Part shown: piece by piece, positions 1 through 5,208 of the stretch | Layout of the letters: each line of letters begins with the position of its first letter | Position numbering within the stretch: position 1 is the stretch's first letter | Assembly (NCBI GenBank): GCA_029820875.1 | Contig: JALGUK010000283.1 | Span: 1 to 5,208 of the forward strand | Reading direction: 5' to 3' | DNA from: Candidatus Zipacnadia bacterium | GTDB lineage: Bacteria > Armatimonadota > UBA5377 > JALGUK01 | Length of the DNA: 5,208 nucleotides | The notes under the pieces: generated by a model | What the model was told of the DNA's origin: nothing | What the model saw: the letters and a program-made list of their open reading frames with translations, nothing else | Databases searched by the model: none | Position numbers and translations under genes: made by a program

Positions 1-488
1 TCAGGCAGGACGGAGCCTCCGTCAGGGCCGGGTATATCCCAGCCCTCATCGAACGTCGGTCGCGGAGAATGCTCCAGGCCAAGGTGCGCCTGTAGTCGGC
101 CGTTGGAGGAGACAAGGAGGTCGAGAATCCCGTCATGGTCCCAGTCCACAACGTCAATCGCGGCGGGTGCGCCCTCTACTGTGCCGGAAAGAACCACGCA
201 GGCCTTCGCGAACAGCGGTTCGGCGTTCGTACCGACGTTCTCAAAGTACATCACATCGCCCCGGCCGCTTCCCACGAAGAGGTCCAGGTCACCGTCGCCG
301 TCCCAGTCAGCCGCTCGGGGGGAGGCGTCGGCGCCCACCGTCAAGGGCCCGACCGGCAGTCGCATTAGCATCCCCACCGAGCTACGGGGGGACTTGGCAG
401 CGAGTATTCGTGCGATGTCGGGCCTGGCAACGGCGGGGTATCCGGCCACGAGGACGAGAAACATGGCTATCATCGCTATTCTCTTCAA
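1..488 (-). CDS. Exported FG-GAP/VCBS repeat protein, N-terminal part (3' end beyond window)
   Basis: This is the first 162 codons of a secreted repeat protein; the frame is still open at base 1. Translation from the TTG at 488-486 gives MKRIAMIAMFLVLVAGYPAVA, a textbook signal peptide: a KR N-region, a hydrophobic core at about residues 4-18, and an AVA cleavage site at 19-21. The mature part has two acidic, calcium-loop-like repeats: DWDGDGDLDL at 61-70 and DWDHDGILDL at 115-124. Each is followed by a short beta-strand pattern, as in FG-GAP/VCBS beta-propeller blades. Such proteins usually act outside the cytoplasm in adhesion or carbohydrate and protein binding; the ligand cannot be read from this fragment. 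The TTG start overlaps the aminotransferase stop (TTGA). An AAGGAG lies 14 bases upstream, which is rather far. The ATG at 473 is an alternative start but would lose the positively charged N-region. Start choice is inferred; the repeat family is clear. Confidence 0.86.
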   Translation of the reverse strand, partial: MKRIAMIAMFLVLVAGYPAVARPDIARILAAKSPRSSVGMLMRLPVGPLTVGADASPRAADWDGDGDLDLFVGSGRGDVMYFENVGTNAEPLFAKACVVLSGTVEGAPAAIDVVDWDHDGILDLLVSSNGRLQAHLGLEHSPRPTFDEGWDIPGPDGGSVLP

Positions 489-1708
489 AGCTCGTCCACG
501 TTCTCCTTAATTTTGAGGATTGCATCGGCGATGTCGTCCATGTCCTCCGGAGTCCCGAGAAGTACACTCTGAGTGAACCATACGGCCTCCTTGGTGAGCC
601 GCTCCGCGTTGGGGCACTCTACGGTGGAATAGTCCATGTCATCGGCGCGGCTGCCGCAGGCGAGCAACTTGGGATTGTTCGGGATGGTGTCTGCGAACAG
701 CGGCTCGCGGTAGAGGGGGTTGTAGCCGAGCCGCCCGGGGATTCCCTCCGCATTCAGCGCCTCCAGGAACCGCGCCCTCGGCGGTCCGCCGAATTCCTCC
801 GCAACGTACCTGAAGATGTAAAGATGATGCGCGCTCCTGGTCGCGCCTGGAGCCATCTTCTGGGGATGAAGTCCCTCAATCTGGCTGAGCCGCTCGTCCA
901 GCCTGGCCGCCGCCTGGTCACGGCGCTGCATCTGCTCCTCGAGGCGGTCCATTTGTGAAAGCAACAGAGCAGCTTGCCACTCGGTCATCCGTTCGTTGCC
1001 GCCGAGGGTCTTGTGTTCATACCAGACTCCTCCGCGTATCCGTCCCACATTGTGGATTGACCAGGCCCTGTCGGCGATTTGCGGGTCGTTGGTCACGACG
1101 CAGCCGCCCTCACCGGCGTTGAGGTTCTTGCTGGCCTGGAAACTGAAGCAGCCGGCGTCACCAATCGCGCCGACTCGACGGCCCTGCCACTCGGCGCCGT
1201 GAGCCTGGGCCGCGTCCTCGACTACCGCAAACCCGTGCTTGTCGGCGATGGCGTTTATCCTGTCCATGTCCGCGGGATTACCCGCCACGTGAACCGGAAC
1301 TATCGCAGCCGTCCGCTCGGTGATGACGGCTTCAACGGCATCGGCGCTGATATTGGCCGTGTCCAGCGAAATGTCGGCGAATACCGGGATTGCGTCCACC
1401 TCGAGAACGGCAGTCGCTGTCGCTATGAAAGTGTACGGAGGGATGATAACCTCATCTCCCGGCTCAATCCCGACCGCCCGGTACGCCACGGCCAATGCCG
1501 CGGTTCCGTTTGTGGTGGCCACAGCGAAGCGGGCATTGCAGAAGTCGGCCCAGCGCTGTTCGAACTTCTCCTTGTTCGGGCCCATGAACCACTTCCCGCT
1601 TTCGAGCGCCCCTCGAAGAGCAGCAAGGTCCCGCTCGTCCCAGACCGGCCATGTTGGAAAAGGCTTCGTCCGGACAGGTGTGCCACCGTTGATTGCGAGT
1701 TTTGCCAT
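485..1708 (-). CDS. DegT/DnrJ/EryC1/StrS-family PLP-dependent aminotransferase
   Basis: The product is 407 residues, normal for this fold-type I family, which transfers an amino group (usually from glutamate or glutamine) to a keto-sugar or cyclitol. The start MAKLAINGGTPVR is typical. Visible landmarks are the phosphate-binding TTNGTAAL at about 65-72, the ED-AAQAHGA segment with the Asp expected to contact the pyridine nitrogen at about 165, and GCFSFQASKNLNAGEGG with the Schiff-base lysine at 194. The C-terminus (VLLGTPEDMDDIADAI) is also family-typical. The N-terminal style resembles members near the scyllo-inosose and AHBA-type aminotransferases, but the substrate cannot be assigned. It follows the membrane glycosyltransferase by 2 bases and overlaps the next gene by 4, so it is probably cotranslated with both. 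A role in making an amino-sugar for a surface glycan is inference. The frame opens 18 bases earlier at 1726, but that start lies upstream of the Shine-Dalgarno sequence and inside the previous gene. Confidence 0.95.
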   Translation of the reverse strand: MAKLAINGGTPVRTKPFPTWPVWDERDLAALRGALESGKWFMGPNKEKFEQRWADFCNARFAVATTNGTAALAVAYRAVGIEPGDEVIIPPYTFIATATAVLEVDAIPVFADISLDTANISADAVEAVITERTAAIVPVHVAGNPADMDRINAIADKHGFAVVEDAAQAHGAEWQGRRVGAIGDAGCFSFQASKNLNAGEGGCVVTNDPQIADRAWSIHNVGRIRGGVWYEHKTLGGNERMTEWQAALLLSQMDRLEEQMQRRDQAAARLDERLSQIEGLHPQKMAPGATRSAHHLYIFRYVAEEFGGPPRARFLEALNAEGIPGRLGYNPLYREPLFADTIPNNPKLLACGSRADDMDYSTVECPNAERLTKEAVWFTQSVLLGTPEDMDDIADAILKIKENVDEL

Positions 1709-1710
1709 TG

Positions 1711-3443
1711 TTATCCTCCAAACCATTGATGCCAGTCGTCCGCCGGAGGCGATTCGACTCGCTGAAACAGGATGATTACAGGCCGCTGATAGTGCCAGTC
1801 CTGCGCTGCGCTGTCGGCGTCCAACTTCAGCCCGAAGAGCTGTAGCGGCTTGTTGAACGTCTCACGCCTGGCATAGTTCCGCTCTATGGCCTCAACCAGC
1901 GTGATTGCGTCCTTACGTCCCGCGCGCAAGTGGTCAATAAGCTCGATGTCCGTTACAATCAGCCATGGCGGCTTCTTGCGCTCAAGTTCCCCGGCATCAT
2001 ATCCGACGGCGACCCACGGATAGGGTCCCATTCGCCCGAGGGGGGCGGTCCTATTCCAAGCATTGTTTATTTCTATCGGCGGCTGTGTAAACCAGGGCTT
2101 CCATATAAGGCCGATAGTCTCGTCGGTGGGGATTTCGGAGCGGATTACCTCGAACGCACGGTCACGCACGTCCTTGGCCGCCATAAGATGGCCCCATGCC
2201 GCCGAATACAGCGCCCCGTAGCCGAGGGCGAAAACCGCGAATGCCCCCACCGCGACGGCCGCCGCGGTCGAAAGATGAACTGAACGCAGGGGGGATGCGC
2301 CCGATGGCCGGTCTTGGGCTTTTTCCCGCCACTCGATCATCGCTGCCACTAATACCCGTGCTGCAAGAATCGCAAGTATGGGAACAAACGGCATCATATA
2401 CCGCATGTACCGGACCTTCCAGGAACCGACCAGAAGGTAAAACGGCACAAGGTACGCAAGCACCAGCCAGTCGCCCTTTTCCTGGTGAAGCATGGCCCAT
2501 ACCACACCGGCAAGTGCTGCGACCCATATCGGCCAGCCGAGGCCGTAACGCAGGGAATCGGTTACATGGAAAATCCAGCCTACAGGTGTGTACAGAGCGA
2601 CCGGTCCGTCTCCCGTGCGCATGTGGTGAGCCTCGAACATCAAGGCGCCGAGGAACTCGCCGAAATCAATAAAACAGTAAATGTTCGTGACCGCAAAAGT
2701 CACCACGGCGGCTGCGACCGCTATCGCCACCTGCCGGCTCCATAGTGCTTTGAGTCGCCGGATAAAGCCGGCCTCGCCGGCGGTTGCAACATGTGCCCCC
2801 AGGACTCCCAGCAGCACCACAATCCCGTTGTACTTGGTGCCCGCTGCAAGCCCCGCCGCAATGCCTGCCAGGATGTACCACTTGAGTTCCCGCGAATGCA
2901 ATATCTGCGCCGCGAAAAGCAACGACAGTGTGACCCAGAATGCAAGCGGTACGTCCACCGTCGCGTAGTGGGACTGCACTGCATGAAGGGGTGCCACCGC
3001 TACGAACGCCGCCGCCAGCAGTCCGGTGGCCCGGCCGTAGAGGGAACGCCCCAGCAGGAAGACGACGGGCACAGTTGCGACACCGAAGGTCACTGTCACC
3101 AGCCGTGCGTCGAGATGCATCCGCGCCAGAGTCACCCAGGCTGGCTCCGACATCCGACCCAGGAAGAAATCCGCCGCGAGCACCACGACAGCCACCAGAT
3201 ACTGGTGAAAGAGGCCGTAGTTGTAAAAGTTCCAACGGCTGCTGCCAGAGCCGACCATTCGTCCGGGTGGTACGAGTGCAAGTGAAGAGCGCTGGGAAGA
3301 CCCCACCGTATGCCCCACAAGCGCAAGCCCAGGGCCGCGACGCTGATGAGCGTGACCGCTGCCCAGGTACCGCTTTTGCCGGTGCATCGGAGCAGGCGCG
3401 AACGAGACGAGCGGTCGGCATCAAGCAGCTCAGGCACGGCCAT
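1711..3443 (-). CDS. Family-39-type membrane glycosyltransferase (ArnT/PMT-like), frame interrupted
   Basis: This is a polytopic membrane enzyme of the GT-C superfamily, expected to move a sugar from a polyprenyl-phosphate carrier on the outer face of the membrane. The sequence shows a hydrophobic segment near 26-42, then LRLWGIRWGLP and HPDE (59-62), the expected acidic catalytic loop. After the frame change come YNYG (74-77), QSHYATVDVP (157-166), AGTKYNG (201-207) and RYMRYMMPFVP (345-355), all typical of bacterial GT39/PMT_2 proteins. From about 420 a soluble, probably periplasmic C-terminal region follows. The N-terminal 73 codons (3443-3225) and the remaining 504 lie in different frames; joining them needs a -1 shift or one missing base, giving about 577 residues. 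It is therefore a pseudogene, a sequencing error or, less likely, a recoded gene. It overlaps the smpB stop by one base (TAATG) and ends 2 bases before the aminotransferase. The acceptor is unknown. Confidence 0.85.
1715..1719 (-). promoter_or_regulatory. Ribosome binding site of the DegT-family gene
   Basis: On the minus strand the sequence reads GGAGG-ATAACA-ATG, giving 6 bases between a full Shine-Dalgarno core and the ATG at 1708. This decides the start over the in-frame ATG at 1726. The site sits inside the last codons of the upstream glycosyltransferase gene, so initiation is probably coupled to its translation. Confidence 0.8.
3225..3228 (-). other. Probable frameshift point in the glycosyltransferase gene (TTTT run)
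   Basis: The upstream frame reads ...AAAVGTF to this TTTT run and then turns into non-family sequence (TTTASF) up to a stop near 3132. The other frame reads FYNYGLFHQYLVAVVV, which matches the family. Restoring one T, or a -1 slip of TTT on TTTT, joins the two cleanly. The true lesion could lie anywhere between about 3225 and 3257. A larger deletion of 3n+1 bases is possible, because the HPDE-to-NYG spacing looks short. Confidence 0.65.
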
Positions 3444-3904
3444 TACTCCTTTTGCCGCTCGCGCAACTCGCGCTCGAGTTCCCGGCGGGCATCACGCTCT
3501 GCGATGGCGCGCCGCTTGTCGTAAAACTTCTTCCCCCGGCAGATCGCAATCTCGACCTTCGCCCGGCCGTCCTTGAAATAGACCCGCAACGGGATAATCG
3601 TACGTCCCTTTACCTGGGTCGCCTGCCACAGGCGATGAATCTCACGCTTGTGCAGCAGAAGCTTCCGCGGGCGCTTGGGATCAGGCGCTTGGTCAGCCCC
3701 GGCCTCGTAATGCGCGATGTGCATGTCGTAAAGCCAGGCCTCCTTGTTCTCAATGCGACCGAAAGCCTCTTGAATACTGCAGCGGCCCTCGCGCAGGGAC
3801 TTCACCTCGCACCCCACGAGCACTAACCCCGCCTCGAAGGTGTCTTCGATGAAGTATTCATGCCTTGCACGGCGATTTGTTGCTATAACCTTGATGCCAC
3901 TCAT
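3443..3904 (-). CDS. smpB: SsrA (tmRNA)-binding protein SmpB
   Basis: SmpB binds tmRNA and brings it to ribosomes stalled on broken messages, starting trans-translation. The 153-residue product has normal length and all the main family blocks. These are KVIATNRRARHEYFIEDTFEAG at 5-26, GCEVKSLREG at 31-40, the block at 41-67 ending in MHIAHYE, RPRKLLLHKREI in the middle, and the basic C-terminal tail GKKFYDKRRAIAERDARRE from 124. The DKR triplet (129-131), needed in the decoding centre in studied SmpBs, is present; the next residue is R where E is usual. The open frame runs upstream to 4207, but everything before the Met at 3904 is non-family sequence antisense-free overlap with the preceding gene, so 3904 is the start. 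Its Shine-Dalgarno is weak (GGGGA, about 7 bases away). It lies 44 bases after the TPR/zinc-ribbon gene and overlaps the glycosyltransferase start by one base. No ssrA gene is in the window. Confidence 0.97.
   Translation of the reverse strand: MSGIKVIATNRRARHEYFIEDTFEAGLVLVGCEVKSLREGRCSIQEAFGRIENKEAWLYDMHIAHYEAGADQAPDPKRPRKLLLHKREIHRLWQATQVKGRTIIPLRVYFKDGRAKVEIAICRGKKFYDKRRAIAERDARRELERELRERQKE
3446..3450 (-). promoter_or_regulatory. Ribosome binding site of the glycosyltransferase gene
   Basis: The minus strand reads AAAAGGAG-TA-ATG-GCC-GTG. The AGGAG core lies only 2 bases from the ATG at 3443 but 8 bases from the in-frame GTG at 3437. Translation may therefore start at the GTG, giving MPELLDADR, two residues shorter. 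The ATG is kept as the annotated start because it overlaps the smpB stop as TAATG, a common coupling arrangement. Confidence 0.6.
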
Positions 3905-3918
3905 AACGCGGTCCCCGT

Positions 3919-3942
3919 GCTGCCGGTCTTGGCAGCGTTTTT
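3919..3942 (+). terminator. Hairpin plus T-run, terminator-like on the plus strand
   Basis: A perfect 6-bp inverted repeat, GCTGCC (3919-3924) and GGCAGC (3931-3936), encloses a 6-base loop. On the plus strand it is followed by G and five T (3938-3942), which is the form of a short intrinsic terminator. No plus-strand gene ends here, so it would act on antisense transcription if at all. In the minus-strand message the same hairpin sits just before the weak Shine-Dalgarno of smpB and has no U-tract. The stem is short, so chance is possible. Confidence 0.35.
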
Positions 3943-3948
3943 GAGGGT

Positions 3949-4722
3949 TCACAGATCCATCGCCCGCACGTAACCGTAAAGAACCGTGCCCGCAAACGCG
4001 AGCAAAAACAAGAAGTTGCGGGCTATGGCCGGCATAGCCGGAATGAATGCCAGTCCCAGCCCCAGCAGGAGAGAAACGCCTATCATCCAGGCGAGCATCC
4101 GCTTCCCATTGGAAGACGCGAAATATTCCATAATATCGGTCCCGCCGGAGATTGTCGCGCCGCATTTCGGGCACAGCACCGTCCCCTTGGGGCTTTCCGT
4201 GCCGCACTTGTAGCAGATTACGTTACCGGTTTCAGCCAGTCGCTTCCGCTGGACCGCGTGCTGCAGCCTAAGCTTCACGCGTGCGTCCTTCCACACATCC
4301 AGGGACCGCTGGTAGTAGTCAATTGCTCCATCAATGTCGCCACGGGCGTAGTAGATATCGCCAAGCTTCGCCATCGCGGAGGCGTTCTTGGGGTCGAAAA
4401 CCAGCGCATTTTCGCAGCGCTCGATCTCTTCGTCATCCAATCGTCTGTGCGCCCGCCTGTTGGCCACGCGCTCCCAAACGGGATACAAAGCACACAAGGT
4501 GATATACATCAATCCCAGCAGCCAAGAAGTGCTTGAACCCCAGGTCTTAACGAGGCCGACGACGAAGCCGAGCAACACCGAACAGTAAAGGAGCAGTTCC
4601 AAGCCGCTGATTTGCTGCTCCAGGTACATGCTGACGATCCGCATGGCCGGTAGCGCCATGAGTATCAGGCAAAGAGTGAGAAAGACTACTTGAAAAATGA
4701 CCGGCCCGCTTTCCGCCACCAT
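3949..4722 (-). CDS. Membrane protein with TPR-like segment and zinc ribbon, function unknown
   Basis: The 257-residue product is not one I recognise by name. Three hydrophobic segments stand at about 8-30, 41-59 and 66-83. A charged soluble region follows, with one clear TPR-like unit at about 113-145 (AKLGDIYYARGDIDGAIDYY) and a partial preceding helix at 97-108. A zinc-ribbon motif has two CxxC pairs at C170/C173 and C184/C187 (CYKCG and CPKCG). Two more hydrophobic segments lie at about 210-230 and 233-252. Basic residues after the third segment (NRRAHRR, 88-94) suggest that the TPR and zinc ribbon face the cytoplasm. Such modules usually mediate protein contacts; no catalytic motif is visible. 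The ATG at 4722 has GGAGG 9 bases upstream. It follows the glycoside-hydrolase-like gene by 42 bases and precedes smpB by 44, so cotranscription is likely. No link to trans-translation is known to me. Confidence 0.9.
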   Translation of the reverse strand: MVAESGPVIFQVVFLTLCLILMALPAMRIVSMYLEQQISGLELLLYCSVLLGFVVGLVKTWGSSTSWLLGLMYITLCALYPVWERVANRRAHRRLDDEEIERCENALVFDPKNASAMAKLGDIYYARGDIDGAIDYYQRSLDVWKDARVKLRLQHAVQRKRLAETGNVICYKCGTESPKGTVLCPKCGATISGGTDIMEYFASSNGKRMLAWMIGVSLLLGLGLAFIPAMPAIARNFLFLLAFAGTVLYGYVRAMDL

Positions 4723-4727
4723 GCCTT

Positions 4728-4747
4728 GCGCCCTCCGTCACCGGCGC
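4728..4747 (-). promoter_or_regulatory. Ribosome binding site of the TPR/zinc-ribbon gene, within a small possible hairpin
   Basis: GGAGGG at 4736-4731 lies 8-9 bases before the ATG at 4722 and supports that start. It overlaps a 5-bp inverted repeat, GCGCC (4747-4743) and GGCGC (4732-4728), with a 10-base loop holding most of the Shine-Dalgarno. The binding site is clear; any regulatory effect of the weak hairpin is speculation. Confidence 0.5.
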
Positions 4748-4764
4748 TCTCTTTTGCCCTACGG

Positions 4765-5208
4765 CTACTTGGCCGGTACACTGCAGCGGAGTGCCATCAC
4801 CTGCTCCGGCTCTAACCGCAAGCGGAACTGCCCGTTACGGGTCCTCAACGGTCGCCTGGAGATTAATTCTTCGACAGAGATAATGTCCGGAAGTCTCAGG
4901 GAAACAACATCAATCTGAATGTCCGCCCGACGCGCCGTTTCGGCGGTGTTCATGACGGTGAAGTAGACCCGCCCGTCCGCTGTCGGACCGAACCGCTCGA
5001 TCCAGACATCCGGTTCGCTTGATACTGCATAGGTAATAGGTTGCCAGCCGGCCTCACCAATCTCCTTGATGATAGGAATATACTTCTTCAGTATAGCCCT
5101 GTCTCGTTCGTAATACTCCGGGTTGCCGAAATACGGGTCCGTTGCTCCATCGGGGGAGAAGAAGCCGGGATAAACACCGTAAAAGAGCGACCGCTCCATG
5201 TATTTTTT
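4765..5208 (-). CDS. C-terminal part of a probable glycoside-hydrolase-like protein (5' end beyond window)
   Basis: The frame is open to the window edge (KKY precedes the first Met at 5199), so the 147 visible residues are most likely the end of a longer protein, not a 144-residue gene. There is no Shine-Dalgarno in the few bases before that Met. The first part, SLFYGVYPGFFSPDG followed by NPEYYERDRAILKKYIPIIKEIGEAGWQP, resembles the last barrel segment of large uncharacterised glycoside-hydrolase-like proteins of environmental bacteria. From about residue 68 the sequence alternates hydrophobic and polar residues (WIERFGPTADGRVYFTVMNT, later QFRLRLEPEQVMAL), as in the small C-terminal beta-sandwich that often closes such enzymes. 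The catalytic residues would lie upstream and cannot be checked. Family assignment is inference from pattern. It is the first gene of the visible run and ends 42 bases before the TPR/zinc-ribbon gene. Confidence 0.75.
   Translation of the reverse strand, partial: KKYMERSLFYGVYPGFFSPDGATDPYFGNPEYYERDRAILKKYIPIIKEIGEAGWQPITYAVSSEPDVWIERFGPTADGRVYFTVMNTAETARRADIQIDVVSLRLPDIISVEELISRRPLRTRNGQFRLRLEPEQVMALRCSVPAK

Noticed and set aside
167..958. 263-codon open frame on the plus strand
   Set aside because: It lies antisense to the VCBS and aminotransferase genes, is rich in Arg, Pro and Gly, shows no domain, and is what GC-rich codon bias produces opposite a real gene.
1079..1729. 216-codon open frame on the plus strand
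   Set aside because: It is antisense to the well-supported DegT-family gene, with no recognisable motif and no good start context.
3222..3233. Programmed -1 frameshift signal
   Set aside because: The TTTT run allows a slip, but there is no canonical X-XXY-YYZ heptamer and no strong stem or pseudoknot just downstream, so mutation or sequencing error is more likely.
3229..3387. Start of the glycosyltransferase at the ATG at 3387 in the downstream frame
   Set aside because: The first 50 or so residues of that frame (MHRQKRYLGSGHAHQRR...) are not membrane-like or family-like. The other frame over the same bases gives the expected first hydrophobic segment and HPDE.
2666..3424. 252-codon minus-strand frame overlapping the glycosyltransferase
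   Set aside because: It is rich in Cys, Arg and Gly without motifs and lies across the region where the other frames carry clear GT39 sequence.
3905..4207. 101-codon N-terminal extension of SmpB
   Set aside because: The extension overlaps the TPR/zinc-ribbon gene in another frame and has no SmpB-like sequence. SmpB family sequence starts at the Met at 3904 and gives a normal 153-residue protein.

Overview
The window carries six protein-coding genes, all on the minus strand, and almost no non-coding sequence. The base composition is GC-rich by eye. No tRNA, rRNA, CRISPR array or insertion sequence was seen. I infer an uncultivated, free-living bacterium with a glycan-rich envelope. A secreted FG-GAP/VCBS repeat protein, a sugar-type aminotransferase and a glycoside-hydrolase-like protein together recall Planctomycetota, Hydrogenedentota, Armatimonadota or similar metagenome lineages. 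This is an impression from gene style, not a placement.

In transcription order (high to low coordinates) the layout is as follows. (i) 5208-4765 is the C-terminal part of a probable glycoside-hydrolase-like protein, cut by the window edge. (ii) 4722-3949 is a membrane protein with a TPR-like segment and a four-cysteine zinc ribbon, of unknown function. (iii) 3904-3443 is smpB, the tmRNA-binding protein of trans-translation. (iv) 3443-1711 is a family-39-type polytopic membrane glycosyltransferase whose reading frame is broken near 3225-3245. (v) 1708-485 is a DegT/DnrJ/EryC1/StrS-family PLP aminotransferase. (vi) 488-1 is the N-terminal part of an exported FG-GAP/VCBS repeat protein.

The last four genes are joined very tightly: smpB/GT39 share one base (TAATG), GT39/aminotransferase are 2 bases apart, and aminotransferase/VCBS overlap by 4 bases (TTGA with a TTG start). 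This suggests one transcript with translational coupling. The two upstream gaps are only 42 and 44 bases. The only general housekeeping gene is smpB. The others point to sugar-nucleotide or glycan handling at the membrane and the cell surface, though a shared pathway is inference.

The observations most worth a second look are the GT39 frameshift, the uncharacterised TPR/zinc-ribbon membrane protein next to smpB, and a hairpin with a T-run on the opposite strand between those two genes. I found no convincing evidence of a new defence or mobile system here.
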